A DNA stretch of 64,000 nucleotides, taken from positions 1 to 64,000 of the forward strand of contig NZ_BOPG01000003.1 in the NCBI RefSeq assembly GCF_016863635.1, written 5' to 3'. Below, one piece after another: positions 8,422 to 16,381 of the stretch. The notes beneath the pieces were generated by a model. That model was not told the DNA's origin. It saw only the letters and a list, made by a program, of their open reading frames with translations, and searched no databases. Both the position numbers and the translations under genes were made by a program. This DNA is from Virgisporangium aurantiacum (GTDB lineage: Bacteria; Actinomycetota; Actinomycetes; Mycobacteriales; Micromonosporaceae). Position 1 is the first letter of the stretch; every line of letters begins with the position of its first letter.

Positions 8422-9176
8422 ACCCGTTCGCACCCGCGCCGGGACGCGGCCACCTCGTGGTGCTGCGCCACGCCCGCTTCGAGCTGACCATCAACGCGCG
8501 GCGGGCCGAGGCCGTCGTGCTCAGCCTCGGCGTGCCGATCCTCGGCCTGCTGGCCGTGGTGCTCACCGACGCGATCCGGCTGCCCACCGGCGACAGCGCC
8601 GGCGATCGCGCCGGGTTCGTGGTGCCGGGCGTGATCGCGCTGACCACCCTGTCGACCGCGTTCACCGGTCAGGCGATCTCCGTCGGCTACGAACGGTTCT
8701 ACGGCGCGCTCGCACGCCTCGGCGCGTCGTCGCTGACCCGCACCGGGCTGGTCGCCGGCAAGACGCTGGCCACCGTGGTGCTCGTGCTGGCCCAGTCGCT
8801 GGTGGTCGCGCTGGTCGGGCTCGGCGTCGGCTGGCATCCGCACCCCGGCCACCTCGCCGCGGCGCTGGCGAGCACCCTGCTGGCGACGGCCGTCTACAGC
8901 GGACTCGCACTCACGCTGGCGAGCGTCACCCGCCCCGAGGCCACCACGGCCGCCGCCACGCTCGTCTACGCGGTGCTCCTCGTCGGCGGCGGCACGATGT
9001 TCCCCGCACCCGACCTCGGCGGCGCCGAGTACCTGCTCCCCGTCACCGCACATGCCGACGCGCTGCGGGCCGCGCTCACCGACGGCGCGGCCGCGCCGCT
9101 GCCGGCATGGTGCTCGCTCGGGCTGTGGTCGGTGGTCGCGGTGATCGCGGCCGTGCGGGCTTTCCGCTGGGATTAG
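8418..9176 (+). CDS. ABC-2 type transporter permease
   Basis: A 252-residue membrane protein with about six predicted helices (residues 30-50, 70-85, 110-140, 148-175, 185-205, 230-248), the normal size for a DrrB-type permease. It starts at GTG 8418, overlapping the stop of its ATPase (GTGA), which shows translational coupling. With the ATPase it would export a hydrophobic compound or help heme or lipid efflux; the sequence does not define the cargo. It ends in FRWD followed by TAG, about 110 bp before the next gene. Confidence 0.92.
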   Translation: MNPFAPAPGRGHLVVLRHARFELTINARRAEAVVLSLGVPILGLLAVVLTDAIRLPTGDSAGDRAGFVVPGVIALTTLSTAFTGQAISVGYERFYGALARLGASSLTRTGLVAGKTLATVVLVLAQSLVVALVGLGVGWHPHPGHLAAALASTLLATAVYSGLALTLASVTRPEATTAAATLVYAVLLVGGGTMFPAPDLGGAEYLLPVTAHADALRAALTDGAAAPLPAWCSLGLWSVVAVIAAVRAFRWD

Positions 9177-9238
9177 GTGGACGGAGATGCGTCGGCAACC
9201 GTAGCCGCTGGGCGTTGCTGACACTTCGTTGTCACAGA

Positions 9239-9269
9239 TTGCCCAACCCACCGATTCGAACGGTAAACT
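9239..9269 (+). promoter_or_regulatory. Possible promoter of the helical-protein/NLR cassette
   Basis: TTGCCC (9239-9244) and TAAACT (9264-9269) are separated by 19 bp and lie 20 bp upstream of the GTG of the small helical gene, which also has a GGGGGG ribosome site at 9275-9280. The spacing is a little long for a primary sigma factor, so this is only a candidate. Confidence 0.3.
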
Positions 9270-9288
9270 TCGATGGGGGGATGATGCT

Positions 9289-9666
9289 GTGCCGGACGAA
9301 CTTATCATGACGATTGCGGCGGCGTTGGCTGCCCGGGGCGCCGACGCGTTGGTCGGTGGCGGACAGAGTGCCATCCAGGCGTTGGTCCGGTTGTTACGGG
9401 GCCGCTTCGCGCGTCGCCCCGACGCCGCCGCGGCACTCGAGGCGGCAGAAGAGAACTCGAACGACGAGTCGGCGGTCACGGCCCTGGCCGAGGCCATCGA
9501 GTCCGAGGCCGCAAGCGATCCGGCCTTCGCGGAGCAGCTGCGACGGCTGTGGGCCGAGGCCTCGACCCACTCGACCGCATCCGGCGGCGGTGTGGTCAAC
9601 AACCTCAGCGGTACAGCCGAGAAAGCGGTGCAGGCACGCGACATCCGCGGTGATGTCAACTTCTGA
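9289..9666 (+). CDS. Small helical 'bell'-type protein with C-terminal amyloid-like (RHIM/BASS) motif
   Basis: A 125-residue protein. The GTG at 9289 is chosen because a G6 ribosome site sits 8 nt upstream; the frame is open earlier but without such a signal. Residues 1-95 look all-helical. An Ala/Gly-rich first helix (LIMTIAAALAARGADALVGG) is followed by AIQALVRLLRGRF and acidic helices. A Ser/Gly linker then leads to residues 104-125, NNLSGTAEKAVQARDIRGDV plus NF. That tail closely matches residues 15-38 of the NLR-type ATPase encoded next, with a 14-nt overlap. In bacteria, 'bell' effector domains carrying a C-terminal BASS amyloid motif are known beside NLR genes bearing the same motif; the NLR is thought to template amyloid formation and trigger membrane damage or cell death. 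Assignment rests on this architecture, not on a database search. Confidence 0.65.
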   Translation: MPDELIMTIAAALAARGADALVGGGQSAIQALVRLLRGRFARRPDAAAALEAAEENSNDESAVTALAEAIESEAASDPAFAEQLRRLWAEASTHSTASGGGVVNNLSGTAEKAVQARDIRGDVNF

Positions 9667-11833
9667 GGCGGCCGGGAACCCGGAGCGAACCGTCAACGAG
9701 ATCTCCGGCACCATTCACGGTCCCAGCGTGCAGGCAGGCACGATCCACGGCGGGATACACATCCACCGGACCGGTGATCCGCCGGTACTGCCGCGCCAAC
9801 TGATCGCCACATCGCACACCTTTACGGGCCGCGACGATGAGTTGGCCGAGCTTGATGCGCTGCACAGCAGGGGAAACCGACTCGTCGTGCTGAGCGGGCC
9901 GGGCGGCGTGGGAAAGACCACGCTCGCGGTGCGCTGGGCGCACGGATCGGCCGAACGCTTCCGTGAAGGCCAGATCTATGTCGAACTCGGCGGCCAGCGG
10001 CCGGTCTCACCCGACGAGGCGTTGGGCACGATGCTCCGGGCACTCGGTGTTCAACCGGCGAACGTCCCCGGAAGCAGGGTCGAGAGATCGAGCATGTTGC
10101 GGTCGCTGACCGCCGGCCGCTCGCTCCTCGTGGTTCTCGACAACGCGGACTCCCCTGCCCAGATCGGTGATCTGTTGCCGGCTGGCGACGCCATGGTGGT
10201 GATCACAAGCAGGCACCGGATGGCCGATCTGGTGGCCAACGGTGCGGTGCTGGTCAACCTCGGGCCCTTCAGCTCCGAGGAAGGGATGCGGCTGTTGAGC
10301 AGAGCGGTCGGTTCCCGCGTTGCGCAGGAGCCTGAGCAGGCGCGGAAACTCGCGTCGTTGTGCGGTGGTCTGCCGATCGCATTGTGCGTCGCGGCCTCGC
10401 GACTGGCCAACCGTCCCCACCTCACGCTCGGCCGTCTCGTCGCCGAACTTGCCGACGAGACCGGTCGGCTGGCGCGGCTTTCCGTTCCGGACGGCTACTC
10501 GGTGCCAGCCGTCTTCGACACCTCCTACCGCTCGCTTCCGCGGTCGGCGGCGGTGCTCTACCGGAGGCTGGCGCTGCACCCGGGTCATGACTTCGGCCCA
10601 GGAGCCGTCGACGTCGTGCTGTCCCTTGCCCCGTCCGACGGGCGCCCCGGCGTCGACGATCTCGATCGGTTACTGGCGGCCAACCTCCTCGAAGAGATAG
10701 ACGAGGAGAGGTTCCGCTTTCATGACCTGATCCGGCTGCACGCACACGGCCGGGCGGAGGCCGAGGAGACGTCCGCGGACCGATCCGGCGTGACCCGGGC
10801 GTTCATCGAGTGGTACCTGGCAGCCGCCCGAAAGGCCGACGAGGCGATCACGCCGTATCGGCGGCGACCCGGGTTCGACTGGAAATCCGAACCGGCGAAC
10901 GTTCCGGTCCCCGGAGGGCGAGGAGATGCACTGGGTTGGTTCGAGCGGGAACTGGGCAATCTGACCGCAGCCGCCCAGACGGCGATGCGGCACGGATGGC
11001 CCGACCTGACATGGCAGCTGTGCGACGCACTTTGGCCGTTGTTCCTGAACCGCAAGCATTACCCGGTCCGGTTCGAGGTCGATGGCCTCGGCGTGGCAGC
11101 CGCGAGGGAATGGGGTGACGTCTGGGCCGAAGCTGTGATGACCAAGCGTCTCGGGCGGGCAAGTTGGACGCTCGGTGATCGTGCCGCGGCCGAGCGGCAC
11201 ACACGGGCCGCGATCGGTCTGTACACCCGCGCGAAAGATCCCGACGGCGTCGACGACGCGTGGGAGGGCTTCGCTGTGATGCTTCGGGACTCCGGCCGGG
11301 AGGCCGAGGCGGAGCGGATCCTCACCGAGGTGCTCGCGCGCAAGCGCGCCCGTGCCGATCCGCGCCGGATCGCGCTCACCCTGATCAACCTCGGGACGCT
11401 GCGTTCCCGCACCGGCGACCCGATCGGAGCGGTCACCCTGTTACGCGAGGCGGAACTCATTCTTGCGCGCCTGGTTTCGGTGGATCCCTACAACCTGGCG
11501 CGCGCGACGATCGCCCGTGCCGCCGCGCACCTTGCCGGCAATGACCTGGCGGAGGCGGCGCTCGCCGCGACGAGAGGTGCCGAACTCGCCGCGGCGAACG
11601 GATCGCAATTCGAACGGGCAGAAGCGCTCGCCCTGCTGGGATCGGTGGCGGAGCACCGGTCGGAACCGGCTCGAGCGGAGCGGTACTACCGCGTCGCGGT
11701 GGAGATCTTCGAAGGACTCGGATCGGGTCGCGCGGACGACCTACGGGCGGGCCTCGGCCGGATCGACACCGATGCCGCGGTCCCGAATCACCTCGAAGAG
11801 TGCGACGGCGAGGACCCGCGTCGCGTCGGCTGA
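9653..11833 (+). CDS. NLR-like STAND ATPase: amyloid-like motif, NB-ARC, TPR
   Basis: A 726-residue signal-transducing ATPase starting at ATG 9653 inside the end of the preceding gene. Residues 15-38 carry an RHIM/BASS-like motif (SGTIHGPSVQAGTIHGG, with a V-Q-A-G core). The NB-ARC domain follows: Walker A GPGGVGKTT near residue 83, Walker B LLVVLDNAD near 157, the sensor VVITSRHR, and the GLPIAL motif. A winged-helix region contains the typical FRFHDLIRLHAHGRAE segment. The C-terminal half (from about residue 460) is TPR-like helical repeats that would sense a trigger. Unlike SARP regulators it has no DNA-binding domain, so it most likely acts on the adjacent small protein rather than on promoters. 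Its last 93 bp overlap the end of a gene on the other strand. Confidence 0.88.
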   Translation: MSTSEAAGNPERTVNEISGTIHGPSVQAGTIHGGIHIHRTGDPPVLPRQLIATSHTFTGRDDELAELDALHSRGNRLVVLSGPGGVGKTTLAVRWAHGSAERFREGQIYVELGGQRPVSPDEALGTMLRALGVQPANVPGSRVERSSMLRSLTAGRSLLVVLDNADSPAQIGDLLPAGDAMVVITSRHRMADLVANGAVLVNLGPFSSEEGMRLLSRAVGSRVAQEPEQARKLASLCGGLPIALCVAASRLANRPHLTLGRLVAELADETGRLARLSVPDGYSVPAVFDTSYRSLPRSAAVLYRRLALHPGHDFGPGAVDVVLSLAPSDGRPGVDDLDRLLAANLLEEIDEERFRFHDLIRLHAHGRAEAEETSADRSGVTRAFIEWYLAAARKADEAITPYRRRPGFDWKSEPANVPVPGGRGDALGWFERELGNLTAAAQTAMRHGWPDLTWQLCDALWPLFLNRKHYPVRFEVDGLGVAAAREWGDVWAEAVMTKRLGRASWTLGDRAAAERHTRAAIGLYTRAKDPDGVDDAWEGFAVMLRDSGREAEAERILTEVLARKRARADPRRIALTLINLGTLRSRTGDPIGAVTLLREAELILARLVSVDPYNLARATIARAAAHLAGNDLAEAALAATRGAELAAANGSQFERAEALALLGSVAEHRSEPARAERYYRVAVEIFEGLGSGRADDLRAGLGRIDTDAAVPNHLEECDGEDPRRVG

Positions 11834-12082
11834 CCGCAACGCCTCCGGCAGACGCAGCAGGGCCCGTTCGCCGCTCCGCGTCCCGATCAGGACCCCACCC
11901 GTCTGATCGGGGACGAGCACCAACGTCACGTGTGGATACCGGCCGAGCAGGTAGGCGCAGTACTCCGACCCGGCTCGGTGATCCGACGGTGCGATGAGCA
12001 CATCTGCCACGCCGGCGTTCCGGGGGTGTTGGAGGAACGGGTGGATGGTCACCACCACTACCGTCACGCCTGGGCCGCTCAT
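11741..12082 (-). CDS. Small conserved-looking hypothetical protein, convergent with NLR gene
   Basis: A 113-residue protein starting at ATG 12082, which overlaps the stop of the upstream GT-B-fold gene by 4 nt (ATGA). That coupling is the main reason to believe it. The sequence alternates beta strands and helices (VTVVVVTIHPFLQHP, ADVLIAPSDHRAGSEYCAYL, VTLVLVPDQTGGVLIGT), suggesting a small alpha/beta fold. No catalytic motif, membrane helix or DNA-binding motif is recognised. Its last 93 bp run antisense to the 3' end of the NLR ATPase gene, so the two transcripts would be complementary there. Function unknown; by position it is tied to the GT-B protein. Confidence 0.6.
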   Translation of the reverse strand: MSGPGVTVVVVTIHPFLQHPRNAGVADVLIAPSDHRAGSEYCAYLLGRYPHVTLVLVPDQTGGVLIGTRSGERALLRLPEALRSADATRVLAVALFEVIRDRGIGVDPAEARP

Positions 12083-13308
12083 GATGCCACCACCACAAGA
12101 GTCGACGTGGAGGGTGGGTCCGGCACCGGTGCAGGACCTCGGTGCCGACCCGGTTCGTCCAGACGGAGCAGTTCGTACAGTGCCCGCCTGATCAGCGTTC
12201 CGGCCTGACCCGGGCGCGACGTGATGGCCTGTACCACAGTGTCCCGGTCGAGTGGACGGGCGACCCCGAACTGTTCGGCGATCCGGCCCGAGAGATCCAG
12301 CCGGTCGGCCTGGCGCAGCACGATCGACTGCGCCGATCCGGGCCGGAGCCGATCGACACCGACGCCGGCCAGGCTCAGGACGGGACGCCCGATCGCGGCG
12401 GCGTACGCGGTGACCGAGCCGTGATCACCGACGACGTGGTCGGCGGCGATCACGGCGGCGCGCCAGTCATGGGTCGGATCGACCAGGCGCAACCCCGCTT
12501 CGGTGCAGTCGCGCAGCCAGGCCCGCACCTGGCGGACGCCGTGCGCACTCCACACCGCCGGATGTAGCACGACACCGACTCGGAAATGCGTTCCGGCCAG
12601 TTGTTCCATGAGCCGGGGCAGCAGGTCGACCGTGTTTCCGAAAAGTCCGTCGGCACCCCATGTGGAGCTCACCAGGATCAGCCGATCCCCGGAGGTGACC
12701 CCGAATCCCCGACGATAGCGATCACGGTGAGGAAGGCTGGATACGAGCCGGTCATAGCACGGATCTCCCACGACAACCGCCACACCCATCGCCTCCGGAC
12801 ATTGGTGGAGCAGGATGTCTGATTCGGCATCATGTGCGAGTAGGATCTTGCTCGCGAGCACCCGACCGTCTCGTGCCAATCGAGCTGAATCCAGCCCGTA
12901 GACGGTCTTTCGAGCCAACACCGGCCCACCGCGTTCCGGCTCCGCCGAATATTTCCCGCGTCCGGCGCCATGAGCCATCATGAGAATCGGGCCGTGTAAC
13001 TCAGACAAGCCACCGTGCGCCGCCGCTATCACGAGATCAAACGTCAGCTTGGTCGCCTGCTCCCAGGGCAGCACCAGCGCGCCGAGATCGGATAGATGGC
13101 GGTGCACCGGATGATTGAAGGCGTCTGGAGCAACGGTGAACATGATTTGCACCCGTGGGTCGTCCTCGATGAGATCGAGGACGTCGAACAGCCGATGGCC
13201 GGCAACGAGAGTGTGCACAGCCACCAGCACGCTCCGGCATCCCATCCTGGTGTTCCATCGTCCGGAGTCCAATCCGACCGGTGCCGTTAACCATTCGTAC
13301 GTCGACAT
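12079..13308 (-). CDS. GT-B-fold protein, CDP-glycerol glycerophosphotransferase-like
   Basis: A 409-residue protein without signal peptide. The N-terminal half has Rossmann-like strands (VLVAVHTLVAGHRLFDV, VQIMFTVAPD, LVIAAAHGG) and the loop LMMAHGAGRGKYS. The C-terminal half has RLILVSSTWGADGLFG, VVLHPAVW and, near residue 300, the segment VVGDHGSVTAYAAAIGRPVL. That last segment resembles the acceptor-site region of CDP-glycerol glycerophosphotransferases and UDP-GlcNAc 2-epimerases. Transfer of a glycerophosphate or sugar moiety is therefore possible, but I cannot confirm catalytic residues. ATG 13308 is used, with GGGGGA seven nt upstream; a later ATG (MGCRSVLVAV) is an alternative. It is divergent from the SARP-NB-ARC gene and coupled to the small downstream gene. 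Confidence 0.6.
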   Translation of the reverse strand: MSTYEWLTAPVGLDSGRWNTRMGCRSVLVAVHTLVAGHRLFDVLDLIEDDPRVQIMFTVAPDAFNHPVHRHLSDLGALVLPWEQATKLTFDLVIAAAHGGLSELHGPILMMAHGAGRGKYSAEPERGGPVLARKTVYGLDSARLARDGRVLASKILLAHDAESDILLHQCPEAMGVAVVVGDPCYDRLVSSLPHRDRYRRGFGVTSGDRLILVSSTWGADGLFGNTVDLLPRLMEQLAGTHFRVGVVLHPAVWSAHGVRQVRAWLRDCTEAGLRLVDPTHDWRAAVIAADHVVGDHGSVTAYAAAIGRPVLSLAGVGVDRLRPGSAQSIVLRQADRLDLSGRIAEQFGVARPLDRDTVVQAITSRPGQAGTLIRRALYELLRLDEPGRHRGPAPVPDPPSTSTLVVVAS

Positions 13309-13423
13309 TTCCTGGTCCCCCCATTCGCGGTTGAGCCCAGCATCGGTCGAGGGGTTGTCGGCCAGGTTGCGACTCCGCTTGCCGGGTCACTTGCATGTCG
13401 TCTGTCAGATCTAGGCGGCCGGG

Positions 13424-16330
13424 ATGACCGGAATGGAATTTCAGATCATCGGTCCGACAACGCTCCGGCGAAACGGCCGACGTGTTCCGCTCGGTCCGGC
13501 GAAACAACGCGGCATGCTCGCGGTGCTGCTGTACCACGCCGGGGAACCGGTTCGGGTCAGTACGATGGTGGACCACCTGTGGGAGGGTCGCGACCCGGAT
13601 GAATGTCGAGCGAACCTCTACGCGGTGACCAGCCGGGTCCGAGCGGTTCTCGGCGCGGCGGAAATCGGAGCGTCGTTGGTCCGGGTGAACGGTCTCGCCG
13701 CGTACCGGCTCGACGTGAATCCCGAGACCGTGGACTACCACCGGTTCAGCCGGCTGACGCGGAACGCGCGGGACGCGGCCGCCCGGAACGATTTCCAGGC
13801 ATCGATAGCGGCGATCAGCGATGCGATTCCGCTATGGGGCGGCGAACCGGTTTCCGACTTGCGCGGGGAGCGCGCCGACGGACTGCGCAGGGAAATGCGT
13901 GGGGTCTGGCTGGGTGCGCACAAGTTGCTCGCGAAGTGCCGGCTCCGATCGGGCCAACCTGACCATGTTCTCGCCCAACTCGATTCACTCATTCACGATT
14001 TCAATCTCGACGAATCGCTCGCGCAATTGTGGATTTCGGCGCTGTGCGGGGTAGGTCGCGAGGATGATGCGCGCGCCTATCTGGATCAGTTCCGGGCGCG
14101 ATACCTGAAGACAATTCGGGCCGAACCTCGCGTGCACGTGCCGGTGACGCATGCATCGATCTTCGCGCCGGGATCGCGATCGGAATTCCCGGCCGAGGCT
14201 GGACGTCCGCACCAGCTCCCGTCGGATCTCCGGGATTTCTCCGGCCGGATCGAACTGCTGGCAGAGCTCGATGCATTGACGAGCGCCAAGAACGGTTCCC
14301 GGGTGGTTGTGATCGGCGGAATGCCCGGCGCCGGGAAGAGCACGCTGGCGACCCACTTCGGCCATTTGCACCTCGACCGGTTCCCGGATGGGCAGCTTTA
14401 CCTCGACGCGCATGCGTTCGGCCCTGCCCCCGCCGTTTCACCCGATGTCGCGTTGAGCGGATTCCTTCAGGCGCTCGGCGTACCGGTCGACCGCATTCCG
14501 GCCGGAGTAGAGCAGCGACGCGATCGGTTGAACCGGTTGCTGGTCGGTCGTCGTGTTCTGATCGTCATCGACAACGCCCGCGACGCGGACCAGGTCCGGC
14601 CGCTGCTGCCGGCCGCCGACGGCTGCCTGACGCTGATCACCAGCCGCAACCGGATGATGAGCCTCAGCGTCCGGGAAGGTGCCCGCCACGTCACGGTTGG
14701 CCCGCTCTCCGACCGGGCCAGCACTGCGCTGCTCGCTGGGATCATCGGCGCCCGGGCAGCGGCCGAACCGGGCGCCGTGCGGACCCTGGTACACCTCGCA
14801 GGTGGGCTTCCGCTGGCGCTTCGGCTCCTCGGCGAACAGGTGGCCGAGCGAAGCAGAACCGCCGTTGCGGACCTCGTGAGTCAACTCCGCATGCACGTTC
14901 TTGACGACGTCGGCGAGGCGGCTGGGCTGCGGACCGCATTCGCGTGGTCATATTCCTCGCTGACCGCCTCGGCCGCGCGGCTCTTCAGGACGCTCGGCAA
15001 CCATCCCGGGATGAACATCGGGCCCGGTGCCGCCGCGGCGCTGGCGGGAATCGATCCGGACGAGGTGCCGCAGTTGCTGAACACGCTCGCGCGCGGGCAC
15101 CTCATCAACCGCGAGGAGGCTCCGGATCGGTACCGTTTCCATGATCTGATCCGCAAGTACGCCACCGATCGCGCTCTTCGCGAGGACACCACCGACGACC
15201 TGACCGGGTCGATGCGAAGACTGGCCGACTTCTATCTGCTGTCGGCGGCACGCGCGGCCGCGCTGCTGGCCCCGAATCGCCCGGCGGTCCCCGATCTACC
15301 GACGCCGATCGACGTGGCACCGGAGTCGTTCACCGGCGGCGCCGAGTCGGCCGAGGAGACCGCGATCAAGTGGTGCCAACTGGAACGCGCCAACCTGGTG
15401 GCGGTCGCGAGCTGGGCCGGGCGGAACGGCCTGTTCCGACATGCGTGGCAGATACCTGCGGCGGTTCACGAGATCTTCGAACGCTACGGCCGTCAGGACG
15501 ACATGCGTGAACTCCACGAGCTTGCGCTCCGCGCGGTTGACGAGGACGGCCACCTCGTCGGCCGCACAGCGACGTTGTGCAATCTCGGATCGATCTATGT
15601 TCGTCAGCGGGACTACACGCGGGCCCGGAAGAGTTTTGAGCAGGGCATCGACGTAGCCCGCCAGATCGGGCTCGACGTGGCCGAGACGGCCTGTTCGCAC
15701 AACCTCGCCTCGCTGTTCCGGCGGACGGGCGAGCCGGCCCGCGCGATCGAGCTGTACCAGGATGTGCTCGCCCGGTTCCGCGCCGGGCGGAACGCAGCCG
15801 GAGAGGTGGCGGCGCTCCGCGGTCTGGCCGACGCGAGCCGCCGGTTGGGCCGGTTCGAGGCGGCGCTCGCATATCTCACGAGCGCGTTGTCGGTGCTCGA
15901 TCGGGTCGGCTCCATGCGCGGGCACGGGGCCACTCACCACGACCTCGCAGACCTGTACCTCGTCCTCGGCCAGCTTGGTGCTGCCCGGAACCACATCGCG
16001 ATGGCGTTGCGGATCCATGCCCGGATCAAGGACGACGCGGCCCACTGCGAAGCGTTCGCCACCAGCGCCGACATCGCGCTGGCGTCCGCCGAGAACCAGG
16101 CCGCGATGACCGCTTGTGAGCGCGCTCTCACGCTCGCCGACGAGCTTGGTGACTCGTGTCAGCGGGCCCGAATCCTGGCCATTCTGGCCGATGCGCAGAC
16201 TGCCCTGGGCGATCACGCCGCTGCGAGCCGTGCACACGCCGCAGCCGTGCGCATCGTCGACGATCTGGTCGCTCCCGAGGCCGACGAGATCCGGGACCGG
16301 CTGGCAGCCGCCCGTCCGTCCCTCCCGTAG
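13424..16330 (+). CDS. SARP/AfsR-like regulator: winged helix, BTAD, NB-ARC, TPR
   Basis: A 968-residue regulator. Residues 1-95 form an OmpR-type winged helix (FQIIGPTTLRRNGRRVPLG, then NLYAVTSRVRAVLG), and residues 100-245 a BTAD helical domain with DLRGERADGLR and DEDARAYL-like repeats. The NB-ARC ATPase has Walker A GGMPGAGKST near residue 300, Walker B VLIVIDNARD near 378, the sensor LTLITSRNR and GLPLALRLLG. The remainder is TPR repeats (for example ATLCNLGSIYVRQRDYTRAR). This is the AfsR layout, which activates transcription in actinomycetes, often of secondary-metabolite or developmental genes. Start ATG 13424; a second ATG at 13433 is nearly as good. Base use looks less G+C-rich than in neighbouring housekeeping genes. 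Its target is not obvious; the divergent GT-B gene is nearest. Confidence 0.92.
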   Translation: MTGMEFQIIGPTTLRRNGRRVPLGPAKQRGMLAVLLYHAGEPVRVSTMVDHLWEGRDPDECRANLYAVTSRVRAVLGAAEIGASLVRVNGLAAYRLDVNPETVDYHRFSRLTRNARDAAARNDFQASIAAISDAIPLWGGEPVSDLRGERADGLRREMRGVWLGAHKLLAKCRLRSGQPDHVLAQLDSLIHDFNLDESLAQLWISALCGVGREDDARAYLDQFRARYLKTIRAEPRVHVPVTHASIFAPGSRSEFPAEAGRPHQLPSDLRDFSGRIELLAELDALTSAKNGSRVVVIGGMPGAGKSTLATHFGHLHLDRFPDGQLYLDAHAFGPAPAVSPDVALSGFLQALGVPVDRIPAGVEQRRDRLNRLLVGRRVLIVIDNARDADQVRPLLPAADGCLTLITSRNRMMSLSVREGARHVTVGPLSDRASTALLAGIIGARAAAEPGAVRTLVHLAGGLPLALRLLGEQVAERSRTAVADLVSQLRMHVLDDVGEAAGLRTAFAWSYSSLTASAARLFRTLGNHPGMNIGPGAAAALAGIDPDEVPQLLNTLARGHLINREEAPDRYRFHDLIRKYATDRALREDTTDDLTGSMRRLADFYLLSAARAAALLAPNRPAVPDLPTPIDVAPESFTGGAESAEETAIKWCQLERANLVAVASWAGRNGLFRHAWQIPAAVHEIFERYGRQDDMRELHELALRAVDEDGHLVGRTATLCNLGSIYVRQRDYTRARKSFEQGIDVARQIGLDVAETACSHNLASLFRRTGEPARAIELYQDVLARFRAGRNAAGEVAALRGLADASRRLGRFEAALAYLTSALSVLDRVGSMRGHGATHHDLADLYLVLGQLGAARNHIAMALRIHARIKDDAAHCEAFATSADIALASAENQAAMTACERALTLADELGDSCQRARILAILADAQTALGDHAAASRAHAAAVRIVDDLVAPEADEIRDRLAAARPSLP

Positions 16331-16381
16331 CCGTCGGTCAGCGACCACCCCAGGGAGCGGCGAACTCGTTCGGCCGTGAGA

